Source: Candidatus Dormiibacterota bacterium (GTDB lineage: Bacteria > Chloroflexota > Dormibacteria > Aeolococcales > Aeolococcaceae). From it: DNA of 64,000 bases. The notes beneath the pieces are model-generated. The model saw only the letters and a list, made by a program, of their open reading frames with translations. It was not told where the DNA came from and ran no database searches. Position numbers and translations under genes: made by a program. The stretch lies in NCBI GenBank assembly GCA_003162415.1, contig PMOL01000004.1:392474-456473 (forward strand). The letters are read 5' to 3'. Of the stretch, positions 52,959-60,610 are shown one piece after another. Each line of letters opens with the position of its first letter. Positions within the stretch are counted from its first letter, which is position 1.

Positions 52959-53084
52959 CCCCGGCTCAGATCGCCAGGTTGTCGTCGAGACGAGAGTTTC
53001 CAGATGGGCAGCAGGGGTCGAGTCGCTGACAAGCCCGGTCAGGGGAGCGATGACCGGAGCCCGACCAAACAGGAGTGACTCGCC
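52959..53084 (+). promoter_or_regulatory. Long structured 5' leader before a cell-wall hydrolase gene
   Basis: This is the longest apparent leader in the window. Near its 3' end GGTCG (53016-53020) can pair with CGACC (53062-53066), GTCGCT (53022-53027) with AGCGAT (53046-53051), and a perfect inverted repeat CCGGTCA/TGACCGG (53035-53041, 53051-53057) offers an alternative pairing. The position upstream of a peptidoglycan hydrolase recalls ydaO-type cyclic-di-AMP riboswitches of GC-rich bacteria, but the conserved ydaO core is not clearly present. It ends with AGGAG at 53071-53075. Confidence 0.35.
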
Positions 53085-53663
53085 TTGCATTTACCCAAGC
53101 GGGCACGTGGACTAGTTCTCGGCTGCCTCATGATGGTGGCCGGACCTGCGACCGCAGTGCTCATCACTACGCCCGCCCAGGGGGCGATCGCCGCGTCTGC
53201 CTCGCTGGTGCGTTCATCCGTCGGTGAGGTCAATCTCCTCACCAACGTGACCGCCCGTCCCTTGATGCTTCGGGTTCGGCAAGCCACAGTGTTCAGGGTA
53301 GCCCCGCCCAAGCCGGCGCCGGTGGTCCCGCGCCGCGTTCATGTCTTGCGCGCCCGCGTGGGTTTCGCTGTCCCGGGTGGCCTGTCGGTCAGCCAGGCGC
53401 AGGTGGTTGCGGACATCACCGCCGCCGCCGAGCACTGGGGTGTGAGCGTCTCCTGGATGCTCAAGACCGCCAACTGCGAGTCGCACTTCCACTGGAACTC
53501 GGTCAACCCGAGCGGGCCGTACATCGGGGTCTTCCAGTTCCTGATGTCGACGTTCATCGCCAACGGCGGGACTGCGGCGACGATCTGGAATCCCGCAGTG
53601 CAGGCGAACATCGCCGCCGAGATGTTCGCCCATGGCCAGTCCCGCGAGTGGTCGTGCGCCTGA
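53085..53663 (+). CDS. Secreted SLT-type transglycosylase-like protein
   Basis: A 192-residue exported protein, TTG start with AGGAG at a spacing of nine. Signal peptide (about 1-30), a linker of about 70 residues including PPKPAPVVPRRV, and a C-terminal lysozyme-like domain with putative catalytic Glu in MLKTANCESHFHWNSVNP and GPYIGVFQFLMSTF. Short for a transglycosylase but close to the resuscitation-factor-like SLT enzymes of Actinobacteria. It probably trims peptidoglycan during growth and may be under leader control. Confidence 0.85.
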   Translation: MHLPKRARGLVLGCLMMVAGPATAVLITTPAQGAIAASASLVRSSVGEVNLLTNVTARPLMLRVRQATVFRVAPPKPAPVVPRRVHVLRARVGFAVPGGLSVSQAQVVADITAAAEHWGVSVSWMLKTANCESHFHWNSVNPSGPYIGVFQFLMSTFIANGGTAATIWNPAVQANIAAEMFAHGQSREWSCA

Positions 53664-53692
53664 ATCGCTTCTAGGGGCGTCAAACTCAGAGG

Positions 53693-54274
53693 GTGATCAC
53701 TGACACGGCTTCCGGCGACCCTGGAGCCACGGAGCACCTCCGCGAGACCCAGACCGCCCGGCGGGTCATCTACCGAGGGCGGCTGCTGAACTTCTACGAG
53801 GACGATGTGACCCTGGTGGACGGCACGCGCGCTCAGCGCGAGGTCGTGGCTCACCCCGGCGCGGTTGCGATCGTCGCGATCGATGATGACGACAAGGTCG
53901 TCCTGGTCCGGCAGTGGCGCCACGCGCTGGGCCGTGCGCTCTGGGAGTTGCCCGCGGGGACGCGTGACTCCGACGAGGCACCGGCTCGGACCGCAGAGCG
54001 CGAGCTGGCTGAGGAGACAGGGCTGCGCGCCAAGCAGATCGTCCCGCTGGCCACCGCGCCGCTCACGCCCGGGTATTCCACAGAGGTGATGCACTTCTTC
54101 CTGGCTTTTGACCTCAGCGAGGGGCCAACCGATCGTGATGCTGACGAGCGGATGGACGTCGACCGCTTCGACAGCGAAGGCATCTTGGCGCTGGTCCGGC
54201 GGGGCGAGGTGGATGTCAAGACGATGGCGGGCCTTGGGCTCGCCGGCTGGAGAACGTCCCTCGATGGCGGCTGA
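53693..54274 (+). CDS. Nudix hydrolase, ADP-ribose pyrophosphatase type
   Basis: A 193-residue Nudix enzyme. The Nudix box is complete (GTRDSDEAPARTAERELAEETGL, given here in parts: GTRDSDEAPART and AERELAEETGL), preceded by VVLVRQWRHALGRALWELPAG, the typical ADP-ribose pyrophosphatase substrate-binding stretch, and followed by TPGYSTEVMHFFLA. It should split ADP-ribose to AMP and ribose 5-phosphate. GTG start. It overlaps the next gene by 11 bases, beginning a run of coupled genes to 55740. Confidence 0.92.
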   Translation: MITDTASGDPGATEHLRETQTARRVIYRGRLLNFYEDDVTLVDGTRAQREVVAHPGAVAIVAIDDDDKVVLVRQWRHALGRALWELPAGTRDSDEAPARTAERELAEETGLRAKQIVPLATAPLTPGYSTEVMHFFLAFDLSEGPTDRDADERMDVDRFDSEGILALVRRGEVDVKTMAGLGLAGWRTSLDGG

Positions 54275-54728
54275 CCGACCCCTTCGCGACCCCCTCGAAG
54301 CCGACCGTCTCATCGCGCGAGCTATCGAATCGGTCCTCGACGCCGTCCCGGAACCGCCGGGCGGGGACACGCTCGCCGCTGAGGCAAGCCCCAAGTCGCA
54401 GCCATGGGCCGAGACCGCCGCGCCGCCGGCAAGTGACAAACGGCCGCTCGAGGCGGTCCTGGCGGAGTACGAGGCTCGGGTCGCCTCAGCGCCCGGCGCT
54501 CGCGCCGGCCACCCCAACGAGCCGCATCCCGGCGAGGCCTATCTCGAGAAGCTGTCGCCGGCGCCGAAAAGCACCGGCAAGCGCTCCAAGCGACGCTGGC
54601 AGGGCGGGCGGAAGCGTCGTGGGGGCCGAGGCGGACGCGGCGGTGGCGGTGGTGGCGGTGGCGGTGGCGGTGGCGGCGGTGGCGGTGGCGGCGGTGGCGG
54701 CGGCACCGGAGGTGGCGCGCCCGCGTGA
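54264..54728 (+). CDS. Low-complexity protein with basic RG and poly-glycine tail
   Basis: A 154-residue protein. The first 60 residues are helical and acidic (PLEADRLIARAIESVLDAVP); the middle is Ala/Pro-rich with ERPLEAVLAEYEAR-like helices; the last 55 residues are basic KSTGKRSKRRWQGGRKRRGG followed by RGG repeats and about 22 consecutive Gly. RG/RGG-type tails commonly bind RNA. The overlaps with the Nudix gene (11 bases) and the HAD gene (GTGA) make it a genuine coupled gene, although its composition alone would be doubtful. Confidence 0.6.
   Translation: MAADRPLRDPLEADRLIARAIESVLDAVPEPPGGDTLAAEASPKSQPWAETAAPPASDKRPLEAVLAEYEARVASAPGARAGHPNEPHPGEAYLEKLSPAPKSTGKRSKRRWQGGRKRRGGRGGRGGGGGGGGGGGGGGGGGGGGGGTGGGAPA
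54639..54704 (+). repeat. GGC/GGT microsatellite encoding poly-glycine
   Basis: 66 bases of alternating GGC and GGT triplets (22 codons). The hexamer GGCGGT repeats imperfectly. It lies in frame, so slippage by whole triplets changes only glycine number, while other slips would fuse or truncate the protein. Confidence 0.9.
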
Positions 54729-55486
54729 GCGAGGTTCGGGAAGGGACGGCACGCGGGCTCGACGGCATCCTCTTCGACTACGGCGAGACGCTGGTCGAAT
54801 TCTCCCGTCCGCGCGAGGCGCTCGCCGAGGCGGAGGAGCGGATTGTCGACGCGCTCGTCGCCTCAGGGCGACCGGAGCCCGCGATTGCAACGCTCCGCGC
54901 GATCATGCAGCGGGTCGAGCGCGAGGTGATCGAGCACCAGCGGAGCGGCGCACTCGACGAGATCGACGTCGTCGCCGTCTCCCTGCGCTCCTACGGCGAC
55001 GCCGGCCTCCATCTCGACCATGACCTGCTCGACGAGATCCTCCGCATCGAACAGGAGGCCTGGTGGCATGGGGCCCACCTCGACCCGGACGCGATCCCAC
55101 TCCTCGGTTCCCTGCGAGATCGAGGCATCCGGGTGGGGCTGTGCTCGAACGCCCCGTACCGAGTCGAATCGCTCCACGGCCAGCTCGCGTTCCTGGGCCT
55201 CGAGAGCCATCTCGACGCGGTCACGTTCTCAGCCGAGGTCGGGTGGCGGAAGCCCTCGCCACGCATCTTCGAGGCGGCGATGGGAGCACTCGGGACCGGG
55301 CCCGAGCGCACCGTCATGGTGGGCGATAGCGAGGCGGCCGATGTCGCCGGCGCGCACGCGGCCGGCATGTGGGGCGTGCTCATTCGGAGGAGTGGGACCG
55401 GCGGGTCTGGCGACGCCGATGCGGTGATTGCTGCGCTTCGCGAATTGCCGGGTGCGCTGCGGAACATGGGCCTATACTCTGAATGA
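54725..55486 (+). CDS. HAD-superfamily hydrolase
   Basis: A 253-residue phosphatase-like protein. Motif I reads GILFDYGETLVEF, with the nucleophile Asp but Gly-Glu-Thr in place of the acid/base Asp, a form found in some HAD subfamilies. Motif II is VGLCSNAPY, motif III GWRKPSPRIF and motif IV VMVGDSEAADVAGA. A helical cap of about 90 residues lies after motif I. GTG 54725 overlaps the preceding stop by four bases. Substrate unknown; loss of the second motif I Asp may mean altered or weak phosphatase activity. Confidence 0.87.
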   Translation: MSEVREGTARGLDGILFDYGETLVEFSRPREALAEAEERIVDALVASGRPEPAIATLRAIMQRVEREVIEHQRSGALDEIDVVAVSLRSYGDAGLHLDHDLLDEILRIEQEAWWHGAHLDPDAIPLLGSLRDRGIRVGLCSNAPYRVESLHGQLAFLGLESHLDAVTFSAEVGWRKPSPRIFEAAMGALGTGPERTVMVGDSEAADVAGAHAAGMWGVLIRRSGTGGSGDADAVIAALRELPGALRNMGLYSE

Positions 55487-55740
55487 GCGTGGAGTTCAAG
55501 GAGTACATCAAAGAACGGTGCGCGGAGAGGGGGATTTCCCTGCACCGGCTTGCCCTTTTGTGCGATCTGAATCAGATTTATTTCTATCAGAGCGTCAACA
55601 AGAACAAGGACAATCCACCGCCGTGGGTGTTGCGTCGCGCCGCACCGCATCTCGCGGTTCCATACATGGAACTCATGATTCGCGCAGGCTACGTGCGTGA
55701 GGCGGATATCGATGAATGGAGGCAGCAGTCGGGTAGCTGA
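55483..55740 (+). CDS. Small XRE-like helix-turn-helix protein
   Basis: 85 residues: FKEYIKERCAERGISLHRLA, then LLCDLNQIYFYQSVNKNKDN, then an unusual C-terminus (PWVLRRAAPHLAVPYMELMIRAGYV). The first 50 residues fit a Cro/XRE helix-turn-helix; the last part resembles the end of many small actinobacterial regulators. The stretch 55490-55620 is notably richer in A+T than its neighbours. ATG 55483 overlaps the HAD stop (ATGA), but TATACT at 55473-55478 hints at a separate promoter. It immediately precedes dinB. Confidence 0.75.
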   Translation: MSVEFKEYIKERCAERGISLHRLALLCDLNQIYFYQSVNKNKDNPPPWVLRRAAPHLAVPYMELMIRAGYVREADIDEWRQQSGS

Positions 55741-55749
55741 CGCAGCAGC

Positions 55750-56973
55750 GTGTCGGGCGCGGCCGTGACCCATCGCGCGATCATTCATCTCGACCTCGAC
55801 GCGTTCTATGCATCGGTCGAGCAGTTGCGCCGACCGGAGTTGCGCGGGCTTCCCGTGATCGTCGGTGGAGCGCCCTCGGGTGACGGCGGCGCGCAGTTGA
55901 ACCGGGGAGTGGTCAGCGCCGCCTCGTACGAGGCGCGGGCGTTCGGAGTCCATTCCGCGATGCCACTGCGCACGGCGCTCCGGCTCTGCCCGCAGGCTGT
56001 TCTCGTGCCGGTGGACTTCCGGGCCTATCGCGACGCGTCAAGAACCGTCTTCGACATCGCTCGCGACTACACGCCGCTCATCGAGCCGCTCTCGCTCGAC
56101 GAGGCGTTCCTCGAGGTCACGGGATCGATCCGCCGCTTCGGCACGGCACAGCACATCGCCGAAGAGGTTCGGGAGCGGATCCTGGCTACGAGCGGGCTCC
56201 ATGCCTCCTTTGGAGTCGCCACCTGCAAGACGGTGGCCAAGATCGCCTCCGACCTGCGCAAACCGCGCGGGTTCGTGGTCGTGGAGCCCGGAGACGAGGC
56301 TTCCTTCCTTGCCCCGTTGCCGCTGCGGCGCCTGCCTGGGCTCGGGCCCGCAGCCGAGCGCGCGTTGAGCGGGCTGGGAATCTCGACGCTCGGGCAGCTC
56401 GCCGCGCTGCCGCTCGACACCGTGCAGCGTCGCACCGGTCGCGCATCGGGGACATCGCTGTGGGAGCGCGCCCAGGGGATCGACACCGCTGCCGTGAGCG
56501 TGCCCGGCGCTCCCCGGAGCGTGTCGCGTGAGGAGACCTTCGCCCGCGACGTCGCGCAGCGCGATGAGCTGCATGCGCGCATCGCGGAACTCGCCGGCGA
56601 TGTTGGAGCCCGTCTGCGCTCCGGCGGATGGACGGCACGCACGGTGACCCTGAAGCTCCGGTACTCGGACTTCACGACGATCACGCGCCAGGAGACGCTG
56701 GCATCCTCCACGGCCACCGACACCACGGTTCGCAACGCCGCGCTTGCCCTGCTCGACGCCGCCTGGTCGGGTGGCGCGGTGCGGCTGCTCGGCGTCGGTG
56801 TGACCGGGCTCGCCGACGCGCCCCAGCTGGACCTGTTCGACCGCCCGGCCAACGACCGCATCGACCACACGCTCGACCGTCTGCGCGAACGCTTCGGTCA
56901 GACCGCGATCCGGCGCGGCACCGGGGAGGGACTGCACGATCTCGACTGGCGCGGCGACGACCTGCGCCGATGA
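55750..56973 (+). CDS. dinB: DNA polymerase IV (Y-family)
   Basis: A 407-residue translesion polymerase. Catalytic carboxylates in IIHLDLDAFYASVEQ and PLSLDEAFLEVTGS; YEARAFGVHSAMPLRTA and SFGVATCKTVAKIASDL are family motifs; a helix-hairpin-helix PLRRLPGLGPAAERAL and little-finger domain follow. A C-terminal QLDLF (about residue 362) is a beta-clamp-binding motif. GTG start. Just downstream of a small XRE-like gene that might regulate it; no LexA-type operator is visible in the nine-base gap. Confidence 0.95.
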   Translation: MSGAAVTHRAIIHLDLDAFYASVEQLRRPELRGLPVIVGGAPSGDGGAQLNRGVVSAASYEARAFGVHSAMPLRTALRLCPQAVLVPVDFRAYRDASRTVFDIARDYTPLIEPLSLDEAFLEVTGSIRRFGTAQHIAEEVRERILATSGLHASFGVATCKTVAKIASDLRKPRGFVVVEPGDEASFLAPLPLRRLPGLGPAAERALSGLGISTLGQLAALPLDTVQRRTGRASGTSLWERAQGIDTAAVSVPGAPRSVSREETFARDVAQRDELHARIAELAGDVGARLRSGGWTARTVTLKLRYSDFTTITRQETLASSTATDTTVRNAALALLDAAWSGGAVRLLGVGVTGLADAPQLDLFDRPANDRIDHTLDRLRERFGQTAIRRGTGEGLHDLDWRGDDLRR

Positions 56974-56996
56974 GTCGGAGCCGAAGAGAGCTCGAC

Positions 56997-57572
56997 CTAT
57001 TCCTCGTCGGCGTCGTCGAGGTATTCGACGATCTCGCTGTCGTAGCGGGCCCTCGCGTCATTGAGCATCGCCCCGACGATCGCCACGCGCTCCTCCGGCC
57101 AGCCCAGCTCGGCGGCCAGCTCAAGGACCGTGGGAGTTCGCCCGAGCTCGTGCCGTGCCCGGATCTCCGCCGCCTCGTAGATCTCGGTGTCGCGAACGAA
57201 GGCCTCGTCGCTGGCCCGTTCGATCGCTGCCAGCTCCACGGTATCGTCCAGGTGCGAGGCGACCAACCGACCCACGAACCGATCCAGCCCGGAGGCGGGG
57301 CCACCCTGCCCCGCGTACTCGAGGACGGCGACGACGCCGGCGATCGTCCCCTCCTGGGTCAGGTCGCCCACCTCGACGCCTTTGCCACCACGGGCTTCGG
57401 CGAGCTGCAGGATGGCCGCCAGCTGGTGCTCGACCAGCTCGTCGAGGGAGGGACCTCGGCCGTGGGTGCGAACCTCGGCCAGCAACCGGGCAGTCGCTGA
57501 TTCGGTGAGGGCCGGCAGCGATCGCACCTTGGCTTCCAGGATCTCGCGGTCGGCCAGCTCGCTCTTGGTCAC
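56997..57572 (-). CDS. Sigma-70-like protein without region 4
   Basis: A 191-residue protein whose middle resembles sigma-70 region 2: HQLAAILQLAEARGGKGVEV, GDLTQEGTIAGVVAVLEYAGQG, with the DLxQEG core, then GPASGLDRFVGRLVASHLDD. A region-3-like segment follows (GRTPTVLELAAELGWPEERV). It ends with an acidic tail without the region 4 helix-turn-helix that reads the -35 box, and the -10-recognising aromatic residues are not obvious. GTG 57572 overlaps the upstream stop by four bases. Possibly a diverged sigma or an anti-termination/regulatory relative; role unknown. Confidence 0.65.
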   Translation of the reverse strand: MTKSELADREILEAKVRSLPALTESATARLLAEVRTHGRGPSLDELVEHQLAAILQLAEARGGKGVEVGDLTQEGTIAGVVAVLEYAGQGGPASGLDRFVGRLVASHLDDTVELAAIERASDEAFVRDTEIYEAAEIRARHELGRTPTVLELAAELGWPEERVAIVGAMLNDARARYDSEIVEYLDDADEE

Positions 57573-58030
57573 CCTGCCACGCTCCTGGCGTTGTCGCTCT
57601 TGCGACCGAAGCGTGCGGCGAGCTGCTCGCAGGCTCGAGCCGTCTCCCTGCGCGCCGCGCCCTGCGAGGCGAGCTCCACAGCGCCCGCAAAGGGACGCCC
57701 GGACACCGAATACCGTGCCGACATGACCATAGTGCAACCGCCAACCACCTTGCGAATGTTGACTTCCAGGGTGAGATCCAAACCTTCCTCGAGGGTCAGC
57801 ACCATGTGCTTCGGCGGCGTCAGCTCGGTGCACACCAGCACGCCGCGCAGATGTCGTCCGACGAGCCCGGCCTCGACCTCGTATCGAGCCCCAACCCCAC
57901 CGGATGGCCCGCCGATATGACGCAGACGCCGGACGGCGGGCAGCCAGTCGGCGTGCTCGATGTCGGCAACGACCGCAAAGGCTTCCTCGGGTGTGACCGG
58001 CAGGGTGACGTCGGCGCTGGTCTCGATCAT
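57569..58030 (-). CDS. SRPBCC/START-like lipid-binding protein
   Basis: A 153-residue protein of the polyketide cyclase/dehydrase-lipid transport type: TSADVTLPVTPEEAFAVVAD, IEHADWLPAVRRL, then a beta-rich core and a long C-terminal helix (RETARACEQLAARFG) that closes the ligand pocket. Ligand unknown. It is 13 bases after the GNAT gene and overlaps the sigma-like gene by four bases, so the three form a likely operon. Confidence 0.83.
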   Translation of the reverse strand: MIETSADVTLPVTPEEAFAVVADIEHADWLPAVRRLRHIGGPSGGVGARYEVEAGLVGRHLRGVLVCTELTPPKHMVLTLEEGLDLTLEVNIRKVVGGCTMVMSARYSVSGRPFAGAVELASQGAARRETARACEQLAARFGRKSDNARSVAG

Positions 58031-58043
58031 GGTGGGTCTGCGC

Positions 58044-58868
58044 TTAGTACATCACTGTGGCGAACACGTCCGTCTGTTTGAAGCCCAGGCGCTCGTAGAC
58101 GCGCTGCGCGATCACGTTGTACTGGTTGACGTAGAGGCTGCAGCGCGGGACGTCCCCGAAGACGTGGGCGCACACGGCAGCGAGGCCGGCGCGCGCGACG
58201 CCCTGGCCCCGATATTTCGGTGCGGTGTACACCCCCTGGATCTGGACGACCTCGGGGGTCCACGCAGACAGCTCGGCCTTGAACAGCACCTCGTGGTCGC
58301 GCATCCACAGCCAGCTCCAGTGCCGCTCGATGAGGCTGAGCATGCGCATCCGCCAAGCAGGCGCGTCCACCGCGAGCGGATCGATCCCCATCTCCTCACG
58401 GTGCATCCGCGCTGCGGCGACGATCAACGCCTCGAGGTCGCTTCGCATCGAGAGCCGTACGTCGGGGGACGGCGTCCCCTGGAGATCGCCCCGATCAAGG
58501 GTCATCAGCGGTTGTGGATCGCGGAGCTCGCGAGCCGGCCGAGGCGGTCGAAACGCGTTGTGCAGTGCCATGACCGACGTCCGATGGCCGACGATCATCC
58601 GCGGCTGCGCGCTTGCGGCAAGCGCATGCGCAAGCGGCGCCGCCGTCTCGAGATCGGGGATGTACGGCACCACCAGCGACCACCCGAGCACCACCGAGGT
58701 GAGCTCGTTCTCCTCGAACGCACCCCACCAGTCGCCGGCCTCGAACCCGAGGCGCAGCTCGCTGCGCAGGTACACGTTGTTCACCGGCTCACGATCGATG
58801 AGCGCAGCGAGTTGCCCGGCATGTACCGGGCCGAGGCGCGCGACACGGAGCGCAGAGCGCGTTGCCAT
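58044..58868 (-). CDS. GNAT acetyltransferase (DUF4081-type N-terminus)
   Basis: A 274-residue protein with a non-catalytic N-terminal half of DUF4081/GNAT character (ALIDREPVNNVYLRSELRLG, IVGHRTSVMALHNAF) and a C-terminal GNAT fold whose acetyl-CoA loop reads GVYTAPKYRGQGVARAGLAAV, ending NVIAQRVYERLGFKQTDVF. Such two-half proteins acetylate amino groups of unknown partners. ATG 58868 is supported by GACAAT six bases upstream; the open frame beyond is antisense to the lipoprotein gene. Confidence 0.87.
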   Translation of the reverse strand: MATRSALRVARLGPVHAGQLAALIDREPVNNVYLRSELRLGFEAGDWWGAFEENELTSVVLGWSLVVPYIPDLETAAPLAHALAASAQPRMIVGHRTSVMALHNAFRPPRPARELRDPQPLMTLDRGDLQGTPSPDVRLSMRSDLEALIVAAARMHREEMGIDPLAVDAPAWRMRMLSLIERHWSWLWMRDHEVLFKAELSAWTPEVVQIQGVYTAPKYRGQGVARAGLAAVCAHVFGDVPRCSLYVNQYNVIAQRVYERLGFKQTDVFATVMY

Positions 58869-58874
58869 GCGGGG

Positions 58875-58880
58875 ATTGTC
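58875..58880 (-). promoter_or_regulatory. -10-like element GACAAT before the GNAT gene
   Basis: On the minus strand GACAAT precedes ATG 58868 by six bases. Only the first base departs from the TANNNT pattern. Confidence 0.3.
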
Positions 58881-58916
58881 CTCGCATCGATACCTGCTCA
58901 GGCGGGATCGCTCGGC

Positions 58917-58922
58917 TATCCT
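58917..58922 (+). promoter_or_regulatory. -10-like element TATCCT before a lipoprotein gene
   Basis: TATCCT ends seven bases before GTG 58930 and fixes that start for the lipoprotein. It lies back to back with the GNAT promoter element. Confidence 0.45.
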
Positions 58923-58929
58923 CGGTGAC

Positions 58930-59508
58930 GTGGCCTTGCCGTCCGTCCGCACGCGCGCGCTCATCGGAGCGGGGTGCGTCGCGACCCTGCTGCTCGCGGC
59001 GTGCGGTTCACCAGCGGCGACGGTGACCCCGAGCTCGGCTGCATCAGCGCCGGCGACGGCGACTCCCGAGGCGACGCCGTTCGCCGGGTCGGGTTTTCGC
59101 ACCAACATCCCTGAAGGCTGGCAGGACCAGACGGCCAGCCAGAGTGCTGCCTCGGCTGGGGGCGGCACTCTCCTCATGGTCCTGGCCGCTCCGGACCACG
59201 GCGTCGTGATCGCGAGGACGACGCCGCAGCCGGTAGCCGACGATCAGCTCGGGCAGTACCTGGGGACCGTCATCCCCGCGGGCGCAACCGGGATCAGCCA
59301 GGCAGAGCCCGTGGACATCGACGGTGTCTCCGGCGTGATGATCACGTTCACCGGTAGCACGCCGGGTGTGGTGCCGCGGGAGAACCAGGACATGGTGGTC
59401 AACCAGTCAGGCAACACCTACGAGATCGCGCTCACCACCCTACCGTCCGATTTCCCCACCGACTCGGCCGGTCTGCAGGAGATCCTGAACAGCTGGACGT
59501 GGGCCTGA
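58930..59508 (+). CDS. Lipoprotein with PsbP-like domain
   Basis: A 192-residue lipoprotein: signal peptide and lipobox TLLLAAC, an Ala/Thr/Ser-rich spacer (about 30 residues), then a compact domain (FRTNIPEGWQDQTASQSAA, VSGVMITFTGSTPG, GLQEILNSWTW) that resembles the small PsbP/Mog1-like fold found in many bacterial lipoproteins. Starts with Phe-containing amphipathic strand and ends with the typical Leu-Ile-x-Ser-Trp helix. Function unknown. Confidence 0.78.
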   Translation: MALPSVRTRALIGAGCVATLLLAACGSPAATVTPSSAASAPATATPEATPFAGSGFRTNIPEGWQDQTASQSAASAGGGTLLMVLAAPDHGVVIARTTPQPVADDQLGQYLGTVIPAGATGISQAEPVDIDGVSGVMITFTGSTPGVVPRENQDMVVNQSGNTYEIALTTLPSDFPTDSAGLQEILNSWTWA

Positions 59509-59521
59509 GCCCTGCTTTTCG

Positions 59522-59527
59522 TAGGAT
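59522..59527 (+). promoter_or_regulatory. -10-like element TAGGAT before the DAHP synthase gene
   Basis: TAGGAT ends six bases before ATG 59534, so a leaderless start is expected. Confidence 0.45.
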
Positions 59528-59533
59528 CAGGCG

Positions 59534-60568
59534 ATGTTGGTGCTCATGAACGTGCAAGCGACCCCCGAGCAGGTCGCGAATGTCATCCGGCACGTGCGTG
59601 AGCGCGGGTTCGAGCCAATCGAGCTGCCCGGCGCCGACCGCCTCGCGATCGGCGTGCTCGGGAGCAACCCGGGATCGATTCGCGACGCGCTCTGCGATCT
59701 CCCCGGAGTGGTCGACGCGATCCCGGTGAGCAAGCCGTACAAGCAGGTCACACGCGAGTGGCATCCTGAGCCGACGGTGGTCGACGTCTCAGGTGTCCGC
59801 TTCGGTGACGGGTCATTTGTCGTGATCGCAGGACCGTGCGCCGTAGAGAGCCGCGAGCAGGTGCTGGCGACTGCACGCGCGGTGGCCGGCGCGGGGGCGA
59901 CCATGTTCCGCGGGGGTGCCTTCAAGCCGCGCTCGTCGCCGTATTCGTTCCGCGGTCTCGGGATCGACGGGTTGCGCCACCTCGCAGATGCACGGGAGGC
60001 GACCGGGCTGCCCGTGGTGACCGAGGTGCTCACGCCGGCGGACGTCCACATCGTGTCGGAGTACGCCGACATGCTCCAGGTGGGGACGCGCAACGCTCAG
60101 AACTTCGCGCTGCTGGAGGCGGTCGGTGGAGCCCGGCGTCCGGTGCTCCTCAAACGAGGGCTCAGCAACACCATCGAGGAATGGCTCCTCGCTGCCGAGT
60201 ACGTGGTCGCCCACGGCAATCCGAACGTGGTGCTCTGCGAGCGCGGCATCCGAACGTTCGAGGCAGCGACGCGCAACACCCTCGATCTCAGCGCCGTACC
60301 GGTCGTCAAGTCGCTGTCGCACCTGCCGGTGATCGTCGATCCTTCACACGCGACCGGGCACCGCCCCCTGGTTCCCCCGATGGCCCGCGCGGGCCTCGCC
60401 GCGGGCGCGGACGGCCTCATGATCGAGGTCCATCCCGATCCCGAGAACGCGTTGAGCGATGGCGCGCAGTCCCTGACGCCGGCGGCCTTCGCGGAATTGA
60501 TGGCATCGATCCGCCGCCTCGCTGTCGCACTGGATCGACAGGTCGCAACAGCTCCGTCACCGGTCTGA
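59534..60568 (+). CDS. aroF: 3-Deoxy-7-phosphoheptulonate synthase (type I beta)
   Basis: A 344-residue enzyme for the first step of aromatic amino acid synthesis, joining PEP and erythrose 4-phosphate. An N-terminal ACT/ferredoxin-like domain (residues 1-70, [20 protein letters not shown]) of the kind that senses Tyr or Phe precedes the barrel: [68 protein letters not shown] and [12 protein letters not shown]. Allosteric control is probable from the regulatory domain. Monocistronic; no other aro gene in the window. Confidence 0.95.
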   Translation: MLVLMNVQATPEQVANVIRHVRERGFEPIELPGADRLAIGVLGSNPGSIRDALCDLPGVVDAIPVSKPYKQVTREWHPEPTVVDVSGVRFGDGSFVVIAGPCAVESREQVLATARAVAGAGATMFRGGAFKPRSSPYSFRGLGIDGLRHLADAREATGLPVVTEVLTPADVHIVSEYADMLQVGTRNAQNFALLEAVGGARRPVLLKRGLSNTIEEWLLAAEYVVAHGNPNVVLCERGIRTFEAATRNTLDLSAVPVVKSLSHLPVIVDPSHATGHRPLVPPMARAGLAAGADGLMIEVHPDPENALSDGAQSLTPAAFAELMASIRRLAVALDRQVATAPSPV

Positions 60569-60610
60569 CCGATGACCCCGGGGTAGGATCGTCCCCGTGG
60601 AGTGCCGCCG

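Noticed and set aside
52959-53084. Firm assignment of the transglycosylase leader as a ydaO cyclic-di-AMP riboswitch
   Set aside because: The genomic position fits, but I cannot match the conserved core words by eye, so only a structured leader is claimed.
54639-54704. CRISPR-like or tandem regulatory repeat
   Set aside because: The repeats are contiguous triplets without spacers and are in frame as glycine codons.
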